A stretch of 64,000 nt of DNA from Periplaneta americana (taxonomy: Eukaryota; Arthropoda; Insecta; Blattodea; Blattidae), in assembly GCF_040183065.1 (NCBI RefSeq), contig NC_091126.1, positions 144,610,204 through 144,674,203 on the forward strand. The letters are read 5' to 3'. A program made the translations under genes and the position numbers. Every line of letters begins with the position of its first letter. Position 1 is the stretch's first letter. Under the pieces are notes generated by a model. That model made no database searches. It had not been told where the DNA came from and saw nothing but the letters and a program-made list of their open reading frames with translations. Positions 1 through 10,965 of the stretch are shown here, in pieces.

Positions 1-333
1 TTTTGTTTTAATTACGTTATGACAACATACTGTATTTAGGAAGAATATCAAGAACTAAGAACATTTAGATGTTCTTAAAATGACTGCCTCTTACCCGTTT
101 CCCTATGATTGTTTCCTCATGCCAAACAAAGTCAGCCATGATCATATGTAACCAATGAAATTCGTGATTTCGAAGCAATGGTCGTATGAGAAATAAAACA
201 TGCAAGACAGAAGTACAAAATCCCCATGTTAGTAAACACATACTAATTTTAAAGAAACGAGGCTTGATGAAACAGTTAACTTCAGCTTGCGATGTTTGGT
301 GACGTATACACGTCCGTTGATGTGACATATTAA
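1..333. other. no recognised feature
   Basis: AT-rich sequence downstream of the zinc-finger gene. No coding region, RNA gene or repeat boundary that I can support. The minus strand carries an ATTAAA hexamer around 7-12 that could act as a polyadenylation signal, but nothing else supports it. Confidence 0.4.
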
Positions 334-766
334 TGAATTTAAATACTATTATAGTCACAATCATGCCATGGTATGAAAGAAAAATTCCACAACCCTGAGC
401 GGGAATCGAACCTGCAACTTCCTATTCTCCGGTCAGGCGCTCTACCACTGAGCTATCAAGTTCGTCTCACGCCAAAGGCTTGGAATTATCCTTTCATATT
501 GGCGACTCTGTTATAGAGTACTGTTGAAAGAAACTTTCAACCCATAAGCAGTGCTGACTAGATCAGACGCTATGGACAGTACTCTATAACAGAGTCGCCA
601 GTATGAAAGGATAATTCCAAGCCTTTGGCGTGAGACGAACTCGATAGCTCTGTGGTAGAGCGCCTGACCGGAGAACAGGAAGTCGCAGGTTCGATTCCCG
701 CTCGAGGTTGTGGAATTTTTCTTTCATACCATGGCATGACTGTGACTATAATAGTATTTAAATTCA
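334..766. repeat. foldback element, two 191-bp arms each with a tRNA-like domain
   Basis: Two nearly identical inverted arms, 334-524 and 576-766, surround a 51-bp centre. The centre itself holds a small hairpin (525-541, ttgaaag...ctttcaa). Each arm contains a tRNA-like head. On the plus strand near 643-707 there is a box A-like TAGCTCTGTGGTAGAGC and a box B GGTTCGATTCC, with a foldable D-arm and T-arm. The left arm carries the same module on the minus strand. The arms differ by only a few substitutions. It is best read as a foldback or inverted-duplicated tRNA-derived SINE. It is not a functional tRNA gene, because the acceptor and anticodon stems are imperfect. I see no clear target duplication. 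Confidence 0.8.
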
Positions 767-1060
767 GAAACAGTTAACGTTTAAAGGTCTCGTTAAAATT
801 AAACGATCTATTTGTTGACAAGTCGTTTGGGCTGATTTAAAGAAGCTTGGTGAAACCGGCCAACAGTGTGACAGACGAATTTTCCATCATAAAATGACAA
901 GGTTAAAAAAGTTTAAGCAAATAATCGAACAAAACTCAAGTAATCTTTTCATACAGTGACAGTGCACAAAAAACAGCAGTTTCAACACATGGTATATTGA
1001 TAGAAAGTTCCTTAAACGATGTTCTGAGTTCTAATCACCGTGTCTGTTGTAATGGAGACC
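767..1060 (-). other. presumed 3' UTR of the zinc-finger gene
   Basis: Sequence immediately 3' (minus strand) of the zinc-finger stop codon. No coding capacity and no canonical AATAAA on the minus strand. The transcript end cannot be placed from sequence alone. Confidence 0.3.
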
Positions 1061-2246
1061 TCACACCATGTACACATAGGTCGGTGTCCCTGGGATGTGG
1101 CTCTGCTTGTGCTTTGCGAGTGATGTGTCAAAGGGAAAGCCCTTGCCACAGACATCGCACGTGTGCCTGTTCTCACCCGTGTGCAGACGCTCATGCCTAC
1201 GGAAGCTTGATCCGTCAGCAAATGCCCTATTACATACCTGACAAGTAAATGGTTTTTCGCCTGTGTGAGTTCGTCGGTGCGTCAGGAGGTGAGACTTAGT
1301 GATGAACATTTTATCACAGTTGTCGCACTTGTATGGTCTCTCCCCACTGTGGATCCGCTTGTGAGCGACAAATGTCGAACTCGTTGAGAATGTCTTCTGA
1401 CACACAGAGCAGCAGTATGGTCGTTCGCCAGTGTGTATTCGCACATGCTTCTTCAGTCCACAGGAATCCACGAACGCATTCCCGCACTCCTCACACTTGT
1501 AGCGTTTGATAATGGTTCCATTCGGTCCATGAGTTCGTTCATGCTTCACATATGCGGAACGGTCAGCAAAGCTGCGCCGGCACAGACGGCACTGGAAGGG
1601 TCGTTCTCCAGTATGCACTCTGCGGTGTGTCACTAAATGCGAGTTGGTTGCAAAAGCTTTATTGCACACTTCACACTGATAGGGGCGCTGGCCACGATGG
1701 TAGCGCATGTGGTTCATCAACGCCGTGCTTGTGGGGTAGTTTTTCAGGCATATCTCGCATGTGAACGGCCTATCCACATCCACATAATGCAGTCTACGGC
1801 TGCCATTTGCTGCCGAATCACCAGGTGCCACTGCCAGCTTCCCATTCTCGTGGCACTTTGTGCAGTGGTGCATGTCACTTTCGTCAGTGTTAGTTTTAGC
1901 ATCGGCATGCAGTGGTAGAGAGTATTTCCACACAGTATTAGTGGCTGCATCACGACGCGTAGGATTGCCCTCTACTGGAGGGATGCTGGAAGGAGGTGTG
2001 CTGTGTTTTAACACGTCACTGCCATGCTTGTGAACAGGTTCATGTTGTACTACTGTCTCTGTGCTGGACTCAGGGTGAAGGGAACGCATGGGATCAAATA
2101 AGAAAATGCCACTTGATCTCTGTTGATTCAAGACGTAGTTGAGAAATGTATTTGAATCACATATGTCACCATTTGCAAGGCCACCAATTCCAGCTGCAGG
2201 AGGAGCAGTATCCAAGCGTGTCACTCCACCACTAGACTTCAAGGAT
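1061..2246 (-). CDS. C2H2 zinc-finger protein, exon 3 (eight fingers and stop)
   Basis: Last coding exon of a host zinc-finger gene, probably a nuclear DNA-binding transcription factor. The open frame runs further upstream (to 2311), but a good acceptor (polypyrimidine-like stretch, then ttgttgcag) places the exon start at 2246. The exon starts with the last base of a codon and contributes 394 residues. A Ser/Pro-rich and acidic linker is followed by eight C2H2 fingers, residues ~328-550 of the spliced 561-residue protein. Six of the seven linkers are short (HTGERP/HTGEKP and variants); that between fingers 3 and 4 is longer (GPNGTIIKR). The Cys/His ligands of all eight fingers are intact, and there are no in-frame stops, so this looks like a live gene. 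The protein ends TYVYMV. I do not recognise a specific orthologue. Confidence 0.9.
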
Positions 2247-2920
2247 CTGCAACAATAGTGAAGTAAAATAGAAATGCTCAAGCTAGCCCATACATAAATT
2301 CCCAAGATCAATTAGGCCTACAAAAATTAAATCATTTGTAGACAAATACTTGAACTTGTGTTCTTATTCTATCTTTACCGTACATGAAACAATGTATGTG
2401 TGTATAAAGACACGCACATGCACACACTCTTGTTACTTATTGCTGAAAAATTTCATTTTCCTAACTACAACTCGTTATAATTAATCTACTAAAACTTTTA
2501 TGGTAGTAATTTACTTTTCTGTATTACATACTAATTTTCATTACTATAAATTTATATTTGAATGTACAGGTTAAGGACTGCATTTGTTCCATCAACTGAA
2601 AGACAGTCATGCTCAAGAATTCATATTTTCCCACTCTACCACCAGCTTTAACAGTTGCTCAGGAATGTGAACTATAGGAAGTAATCAATATGACAATATT
2701 CACGTAGGCCCATTATTCTTTCTTGCATATAATTAATGTGAAGAAAGCAGATTAGTCTCAAAACAGGCTCAATAATATAAAATCAAGTCTGAATTATGCT
2801 ACTACATTATCCTCGTCATCTTCATCATGTGGTGTGACGGACCTTCAGTCTGACCTATACCTCCCTTGTTACTTTATCAAGACCTAATTAATAGTATAAC
2901 TGCAGTTAGGAATTTCGATA
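2247..2920. other. start of intron 2, no recognised repeat
   Basis: AT-rich intronic sequence between the exon 3 acceptor and the first MITE. It includes a short imperfect TG/CA-rich patch near 2390-2430. No coding or structured feature seen. Confidence 0.5.
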
Positions 2921-3164
2921 ATTGAAGCGTCGGCTGGAACAACGTTATAAGTTACATTTGGTAAAATTTAAAGGAGCTGCAAAAATGTGTACACATACAA
3001 CATTGTTCTTATAGGGTAGCAAACTTTTGAGTGGACAAATTTCACGTACTGCACTGATAAGACAGTTGCAAGCCAAAGGTAACATGACATACAACATTAT
3101 TACACAGAAACATGCCGAATTAAAATTTTGTAACTTACAACGTTGTTCCAGCTGACACTTCAAT
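2921..3164. mobile_element. 244-bp TA-flanked MITE
   Basis: Terminal inverted repeats of about 45 bp open with ATTGAAG. Each continues through a shared GCTGGAACAACGTT core (left arm ~2921-2970, right arm ~3117-3164). Both ends are flanked by TA (2919-2920, 3165-3166), as expected for Tc1/mariner/pogo-type insertion. There is no coding capacity, so this is a non-autonomous element inside intron 2 of the zinc-finger gene. Confidence 0.75.
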
Positions 3165-3427
3165 TAATATTACTAACGAAAATTTCTCCTTATTTTTACA
3201 CTTTTAGCAAAAAGGGTTTTGTTTTGTGACCTACAGAAACACTTCTCAGTAATATGATTTTAGAATATACAAGAGTCAGTCGAAATAAAGAGGGTTGACC
3301 CCATAATAAGCAAAATTTCGAACAAAAAATGTATACATTTTTATAGTTGAATGGTTAGTAACTAACTCATAAGTTGTGTACATGAAAGCACTACGTGTAT
3401 TAAAAAATAACACAATGCATACAGTGG
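3165..3427. other. short unassigned spacer
   Basis: AT-rich sequence between the MITE and the LINE. Nothing recognised. Confidence 0.4.
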
Positions 3428-4860
3428 GTACAGTATTAAGAAAACTAAATTTGGGAAAAGGAAATTGTACCAGAACAATGGAAGGAGTCCATAATTGTAC
3501 CTATTTTTAAAAAGGGGGACAAAACCAACTGTGGTAACTTTCGAGGAATATCACTTTTGTTGACGTCGTACAAAATTTTGTCCCATATTCTTTTGAGAAG
3601 ATTAACTCCGTACGTAGATGAAATTATTGGGGATTATCAGTGCGGTTTTCGGCGTAATAGATCGACTATTGATCAGATTTTTTGTATTCGACAGATAATG
3701 GAGAAAAAATGGGAGTATAAGGGTACAGTGTATCAGTTATTCATAGATTTCAAAAAGGCATATGACTCAGTTAAGAGGGAAGTATTCTACGATATTCTTA
3801 TTGAATTTGGTATTCCCAAGAAACTAGTTCGATTAATTAAAATGTGTCTCAGTGAAACATACAGCAGAGTCCGTATAGGTCAGTTTCTATTTGATTCTTT
3901 TCCAATTCACTGCGGGCTAAAGCAGGGAGATGCACTATCACCTTTACTTTTTAACTTCGCTCTAGAATATGCCATTAGGAAAGTTCAGGATAACAGGCAG
4001 GGTTTGGAATTATTGAACGGGTTACATCAGCTTCTTGTCTATGCGGATGATGTGAATATGTTAGGAGAAAATACACAAATGATTAGGGAAAACACGGAAA
4101 TTTTACTTGAAGCAAGTAAAGCGATCGGTTTGGAAGTAAATCCCGAAAAGACAAGTATATGATTATGTCTCGTGACCAGAATATTGTACGAAATGGAAAT
4201 ATAAAAATTGGAGATTTATCTTTCGAAGAGGTGGAAAAATTCAAATATCTTGGAGCAACAGTAACAAATATAAATGACACTCGGGAGGAAATTAAACGCA
4301 GATTAAATATGGGAAATGCGTGTTATTATTTGGTTGAGAAGCTCTTATCATCCAGTCTGCTGTCCAAAAATCTGAAAGTTAGAATTTATAAAAAAGTTAT
4401 ATTACCGGTTCTTCTGTATGGTTGTGAAACTTGGACTGTCACACAGAGAGGAACATAGGTTAAGGGTGATTGAGAATAAGGTGCTTAGGAAAATATTTGG
4501 GGCTAAGCGGGATGAAGTTACAGGAGAATGGAGAAAGTTACACAACACAGAACTGCACGCATTGTATTCTTCACCTGACATAATTAGGAACATTAAATCC
4601 AGACATTTGAGATGGGCAGGGCATGTAGCACGTATGGGCGAATCCAGAAATGCATATAGAGTGCTAGTTGGGAGACCGGAGGGAAAAAGACCTTTAGGGA
4701 GGCCAAGACGTAGATGGGAGGATAATATTAAAATGGATTTGAGGGAGGTGGGGTATGATAGAGACTGGATTAATCTTGCATAGGATAGGGACCGATGGCG
4801 GGCTTATGTGAGGGCGGCAATGAACCTTCGGGTTCCTTAAAAGCCATTTGTAAGTAAGTA
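3428..4860 (+). pseudogene. non-LTR retrotransposon (LINE), 5'-truncated, with frameshifts
   Basis: Encodes the C-terminal half of an endonuclease/reverse-transcriptase polyprotein. Reverse-transcriptase blocks are readable: [41 protein letters not shown] and the catalytic LLVYADDV. The usual tail motifs follow ([29 protein letters not shown]). The frame breaks near 4151, where one A is missing relative to the copy at 21420, and again near 4440-4455. It is therefore dead. The 3' end is a short (AAGT)n-like tail at ~4850-4860. The 5' part, including the endonuclease, is absent. I cannot assign the clade firmly; two more copies occur at 21298 and 62706. Confidence 0.9.
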
Positions 4861-5298
4861 AAATATTATCAATTTCTTTAAGAAAAGTCCGACATTTTAT
4901 TTTGGCTCTTTTTTCACATTTCTGACATCAACGTTACGCCAGCTAGGGATGGGTTTAACTGGCTTGCATAAACAATAGGATTTGCTGTCCTCACACGAAT
5001 CATTCCTCCAACTTGCTTAGTAGCAACAACTACTTGTCTTTGACACTGCTTCTAATCTGTCCATAAAATGTTGAAATTATAAATAAATGTGGTATGTGTA
5101 CCATACAGTGTACATAAATGTTATATTTCATAAATAAGGACAAAGTGTAACTTTTAAATTTCTTTATAGAAAATCAGCTTTATAGAAAATCAGTTGTATG
5201 ACTTACACATTTCGATTAAACTGATTTTCAGATGAGATTGGTTCAGTCAATGAAGTTCTACTATACAAGCTTTAATAACATTTTTTTGAATGACTACC
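4861..5298. other. no recognised feature
   Basis: AT-rich spacer inside intron 2. It contains a short direct repeat (tttatagaaaatcag twice near 5163-5195). No gene seen. Confidence 0.4.
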
Positions 5299-6528
5299 AT
5301 TGAGGGTACCATTGGAAACTACTTTTAAAAAGAAGCAACTTTTACTCAATTTTTTTTTTTTTTAACTTTTATTGTTTACTCACAAAGCAACAAAAATGGT
5401 ATTTTCTGAGAAATGATGTATGTTGTTTATGTACATATACTCTTCATAGTAGTGTTCAAAATGTACGCCACTCTGTGTTAAACCATGTTATGATCATCTC
5501 CAACATCTGTGACTGCATTTCAGCACAGCTGAGAGACCCACAGGCCTCTCTAATTCTTTGTTTCATGTCTTCTCTAGTTGTTGGACGCACCTGGTAAACC
5601 ATGTCTTTAATTCTCCCCCACAAGAAGGCTTGTCCGTGACTCAGGATTGCATCATAATACAATGTTTAGAATTCTGAAAGACAACAAATTTCATTCATAC
5701 CATATTCATCTCCATTAGGAACTTGGGGGACATGACTCCAAGACTCGTGTTGATTTCTGCAACTGGTTTCTAAACACGGATTTTCAGCTGAGAATTCTGT
5801 GACCTGATGAGGCAACTTTCAGAAGTAATGGTCAGATGAATCTCTACAATGCCCATTACTGGTCTCCAGTTAATCTACACTGGCTATGTGAAGTGGATTA
5901 CTAGCACGTGTGGAGCCTCAACATATGGTGTGGCCTCCTTGGACACAGTCATAGGACCATACTTTTTTGAGTACTTGAATGGTAGAACACATGCTTCCTC
6001 CGAAAAATTATTCACCAGTTGCTTCATGATGTTCCCCTTGCACTTTGGTTAATGATGTGGCTTCAGCAGGACAGCTGTATGGCTCAATATTCACGTAGGG
6101 CTTGACGAGTTATTAACCAGTTATTTACCCTACTGTGGATTGGACGAGGAGGACTAGTAGCCTGGCCAGCCTGATCTCCTGACTTCGCTCAAAATGACTT
6201 CTTCTTGTGGAAGAAAATTAAAGACATGTTCTACCACGTGTGTCCAACAACTAGAGAAGACATAAAACAAAGCATTAGAAAAGCATGTGGGTCTCTCAGC
6301 TGTGCTGAAGTGCAATCACAGATGTTAGAAGCTGATCAGAACATGGTTTAGAACAGGGTGGCGTACATTTTGAACACTTACTATGAAGAGTGTACGTACA
6401 TAAACAACATACACCATTTGTAAGAAGATAAAATTTTTATTGTATTGTGAGTAAACAATAATAGTTAGAAAAAAATTTCTGTAAAAGTTGTTTCTTTTTA
6501 AAAGTAATTTCCAATGGTACCTTCAATG
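5299..6528 (+). pseudogene. decayed mariner-type transposon with inverted 3' duplication
   Basis: The ends are inverted copies: 5299 begins CATTGAGGGTACCATTGGAA and 6528 ends with its complement. On the plus strand from ~5700, fragments of a mariner-type transposase are readable: NAHYWSPVNLHWL-like, then FFLWKKIKDM near 6200 followed by TTREDIKQ. The left ~370 bp (5299-5662) repeats the transposase C-terminus on the minus strand (FLWGRIKDMVYQVRPTTRED). The element thus folds back on itself. Many stops and frameshifts mean no functional transposase. The known mariner family chemistry is a DD34D cut-and-paste recombinase at TA sites. Confidence 0.75.
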
Positions 6529-6682
6529 ACCCATGTTCTCATTGGAAATTTTGAAGTTGACCACAGGTACCCATAGTTAGAAAAAAATTTCTGTAAAAGT
6601 TGTTTCTTTTTAAAAGTAATTTCCAATGGTACCTTCAATGCATGTTCTCATTTGAAATTTTGAAGTTGACCACAGATACCCC
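6461..6682 (+). repeat. 112-bp tandem duplication of the mariner 3' end
   Basis: Two copies, 6461-6572 and 6573-6682, each begin atagttagaaaaaaatttctg and end in ...gttgaccacag-tacccc-like sequence. They differ by a few bases (one lacks acc after cttcaatg). The duplication overlaps the right terminus of the mariner remnant. It extends past the element end into flanking DNA, so it arose after insertion. Confidence 0.85.
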
Positions 6683-7994
6683 TACTTCCAGTTTGTTATG
6701 GGAAACTGTACTACCACCAATTGATTCTTTACGTAGGTTTGGGTTATCAAATTTTTTTTATGAACAACCAGTATCACATAGTTTTCGAAAGAAAGCCTGA
6801 TACGGGTGGTCTGAAACACCTGGTATATTATATAAGTAGTAAATTTGGCCTACCTGGAATAACTCACATTCACATAATTTTAGTTTTGCATTGAAATAAA
6901 ATATTTTGTTCTGTTTAAAATTGTTATAATAATTAATTCGTTTGTCTCCTTTCACTGTTAAGTCAATTCAAACAATTAAATGTAGTAATAAAGCTGTAAT
7001 AAAGAAAATACAATATATCATAAAAAATATGACACAAGCCTGTTGGTTTTAAAAGAGGTGCTCCTACTGGAAGGTTAAACATAAATTTAATAATTTGATG
7101 GAAACAATAATTTAAAGAAGAAAATTTGAGCATACAGAATGAAAAACGTGCATATAAAGAGTAGAAATTTTACAGATTCCAGAGCAATCTATATTATTGA
7201 GTAATAAATACAATTGATGGAAAGATTATATTGCCCCAAGAATTTCGTTCATGTTCTGAGTAATGGAATAAGATAATGATCAATTTCTGTTATTGTAAGT
7301 ACGCTTCACAATGCTGTTCGGTGCCTTGTATCTTCAAGGGTGGACGTACAAAAAAGGTGGTGGTAGGTTCATCCTTTGAAATCAAAGACCATCACAGAGA
7401 GAAATCAATAACCACCCGTGAGAATGAAGCACAAGCAATTTGATGTAGTGTTGTACTTGGTGGCTCCATTTAAATTGAAATATAGAATTCATTCTCCTTT
7501 ACCATTGTTCACATTTCTGACAACCATTCCTCAGGAGGCGATGACAAGCCACAACCCTCCCACACCTTAAATATCGACGTGCTACCAGTCTCAGTACCAG
7601 TTCTTGATACACACAGCAGATTTCTCTGCACACGTGTACCACACCACTGAGGATGTCCACCGGAGTAGTGGTTGTATTACCGACAGACCACGACCCTCTA
7701 GCCCAGAAAATACCAATCCTATTGACACCAGCCGTGAAAGCCTACATTCTAAGATTAATCACTCTTCAGTTTCTAGCAACTAGTGTCTTCACTCCCACTC
7801 TTGCTCTGGGCTGCAGAATCGGAAAATATACATGCTGTCAAGTGAATAATGAAATTATTCTAATTAATGAAACTAATTGTACAATTTGCGATGCATTTAA
7901 TACAGTAACCATGCAAGGACATTACAGGAGAAATGCATGAGTTACAGGATATGATAAACTGCATTGGAGTCACAGATTTAAGTTTCTAACAAGA
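6683..7994. other. intron 2 stretch without recognised features
   Basis: AT-rich sequence. The longest open frame is 95 codons at 7653-7940 on the plus strand. It has no recognisable domain, no splice-phase link to the zinc-finger gene, and lies on the opposite strand, so I do not call it a gene. Confidence 0.4.
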
Positions 7995-7996
7995 TA

Positions 7997-9575
7997 CAGT
8001 AAAACCTCGATAAGACGCACCTGCTTATTACGCTATCCCGTGTAATATGCTTTTTTTGTCTGGTCCCTGCACATTTCCAGTCTTACTAATAAACCGTGTA
8101 TATTTTTTATACTAGACTTATGCACAGTTGTGGCAGAAAACTCTACTAATAAACCATGCAGAAGCGATGGACGTATAAACAGCCTGTAACTATACAATGG
8201 GAATTGCTTTGCAGTAGTTATATACACGAAACCCCTTGTTTAAGCGTTGTATATAGAGAAAAAATGGCCGCCCCTCTAACAGCTGTTCATATCGACTGTC
8301 AATTTATGATGATGGTTGCCTAGTAACCAAAAAAGAACAAACCAAAGAGCACAGAAAAATTAGAATAATATTACTGTAGCTTGTACTCTTTGACCAAAAT
8401 ATAGAGTGGTAATCGATTAGAGCCAGTTGTACTATCAATACTTAACACGCCACACTAGAGCGCTCTACCGAATGCAATAGAGAACCTCAGATATTCTATT
8501 ACCTTTCGTAACGAAGTAATGACGAAACTATGATGTAGCTGTGTACAGTTGTACTGTTATACGCGACATATGTAGTGATTATTAGTAAGGAATTTACACA
8601 CGACTAATAAACGAGCTACTCATTGTATAAGACAGTTAAACGTCTGTATAAAGAGTTTTTATTAGTAAGGCCGTTCATATATAACACCTTCATAAAATAC
8701 CCCGCTTGTTGCGCTCAAGTCCTGCATAATACGCTGTTTATGTGAAATATTTTCGATGTAATTTTCAGCAATGTACTGTAACAGCAATGAAACATCTTGG
8801 TCATTGAACTCACTGGTGCCATTAACCTGAAAAGTATTGGTATTCGACCCTTTACCTGCGCATTTAAACCTTCAAACTTCATACCTTAGTATACCAAACC
8901 CTCTGTTACGCTCTCTTATTAGACCCCTTATCTGCGTGGTTAAAGCCTACATACAGTTACAATACCTCACCCTCTTGCTAACCCTCTCTCTCAAACAGCA
9001 TTCCTCACTCGGCCATAATAAAATTCTGGAAATTTTTGCTGGGCAGTTTGTTGTCCTTTTGTGTATTGAAGTGTCTGTGAATGTGTTAAATAAAAAGGGC
9101 TTTCTGTGTCGGAAAAATTGGAAATCTTACGAAAGTATGATGAGAACAGTACTCTTACTCAGAAACAACTCCCTGATGCATTAGGAATCCTATCATCGAC
9201 ATTAAGAATGATAATAAAAAATCGCGAATCAATCACTACAACTACGATGTTGGGAGGATGTAATCGCAGAAACTGAAGTGTCGTAAACATGAGGACTTGG
9301 AGAACACGCACACGGCAAACAACTATAAATGGCTTCTTTTTTTTTTTTTTTCGAAAGAATTAAGTACAGTACATATTGCAAATGTCTTTGACGTACAGTA
9401 ATTACATAATGGAGTAATAATGTGTTACCTTTCATGAATCGTGTATTTCAATAAAGAAAAATGCTAATAGATACTGTATATAAGTCAAAATTAGTATACC
9501 CACCTAATATGTGGTCCCGGTTAATACGCGTTTTACACCCGGTCCCTTGAACAGCGTCTTATTGGGGTTTTACTG
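7997..9575 (+). mobile_element. pogo/Tigger-like DNA transposon remnant
   Basis: The terminal repeats begin CAGTAAAACCTCGATAAGAC on the left and read CAGTAAAACCCCAATAAGAC as the complement on the right. Both are flanked by TA (7995-7996, 9576-9577). Around 9117-9240, after correcting one frameshift, the plus strand reads a CENP-B/pogo-type helix-turn-helix: LEILRKYDENSTLTQKQL, then SSTLRMIIKNRES. No DDE catalytic domain is found. It is an internally deleted, non-autonomous copy within intron 2. A poly-T run (9339-9352) lies near the right end. Confidence 0.8.
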
Positions 9576-10965
9576 TAACGGTAGTTCACAAATTTTTAAA
9601 TATAAGAAGTTTAGTATTGTTCTGACAGCAGTGTGTCATGCACATTATTGTTTTGCATATATGGGTAATTGTGCTTATTGATCAGAGCAGAATATTTAAG
9701 CAGTCATGTTTTGATCACCATTGTAAAATGATTTGTTTCACATTTCCCTTTCCTCAATTTCTTTATGATGAAGCATTTCCCCTATAGAAAATGTTAATTT
9801 GACCATTTTAAAGAGCATCACTGACATATATGAAACAGAAATTCAATTAATGCCTTGAATAAGCCTATCATGTTATAGAAAACACATTAGGTTATAGTGG
9901 CTTCTTAATGGACTATAATATATTTAATACAGTTAACAACATATAGACTTAAAAAATTCGGATAATATAATTAAAGCAGCAATAAGTTTTTACTTTTTTT
10001 TTTAATTTCAGGCTACAATCTGAAAAAAAAAAAAAGTATACTGCACCTCCATCATGTGGCCAGGAGGAAAAAGGTCTTAAGTCAATTTTTTGTGAAAATG
10101 AGACTTTTATATATTCTGAAAGCGGAAATAATTCTCTACAATCTGGTAAAATGGTTGAAGTCAAATAAGACTCTTGACTGGATTTATAGAGCATTACCAA
10201 ATGTCCTAAGTAATTTTTTAATTGAGCACACACAGAATAAAGGACTTAAGAATATTTAATACTTTATTCCTTACAAACCATCACATGTTTACTTTCTGTG
10301 CTTCCCTACTAAAAAGGTGTAATTTGTATTTTAGCCATTTTATCACATACTGATGCCCTTTCCTTTTAAAACTTTAAGCACCAGGTAAGCAGTCCTATAA
10401 TAATATTGTTTAAGACCCATTTTGCATTCCTAATAATTTACATTTCTCATTTATTTTGACATGAAAAAGGTCTTATGTTTACTTAGTCCCTTCTACTCAG
10501 TTTGGGTTCTACTCTTAAAAGGGCTTAAGTGCGGCTATTTTTGGAAATAATCAAGAAAATTGTTAAATGAGCAACATTAACTATTTTAGTATACATAAAC
10601 AAATAATATCCAGGAAAAAACCTCTTAATTAAACAAACTCTATAATTTACACCAATTTGAATCTTTCTTCTGCTCTCCTGAAAAGTATAAAATTTCTACT
10701 TAAGACTTTTTCCCTCCCAGCCACAATGTTGACAGAGAGACTGAAGGACAATGGTGAAAAGATGATTGGAGAGGAAATATTAAAGAAAAAGTACGAGTAT
10801 TATAGAGGATACAGCATATCGATGGCAGATTAGAGAATGCAACTCAATCCTAGTGGCAACAGATCTACGTGAAAAAGTAGCAAATGACACAAGTTTCACA
10901 AGTAGCATTCTTTGAAGAGCAACTTATGTCGACAAGAAACTAGCACACAAATCATAATATATATA
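9576..10965. other. intron 2 stretch without recognised features
   Basis: AT-rich, with homopolymer A/T tracts near 9993-10035. Open frames are short and low-complexity. No repeat ends or domains recognised. Confidence 0.4.

Noticed and set aside
635..716. Functional tRNA gene
   Set aside because: Box A and box B are good, but acceptor and anticodon stems are imperfect and an inverted copy sits 200 bp away; better explained as a tRNA-derived repeat.
2247..2311. Start of the zinc-finger protein at the upstream Met in the open frame (2311)
   Set aside because: The reading there (MILGIYVWAS...) lies upstream of a clear acceptor and is hydrophobic intron translation; phase matches an upstream exon instead.
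7653..7940. 95-codon plus-strand ORF as a gene
   Set aside because: No recognisable domain, no repeat or splice support, antisense within a host intron.
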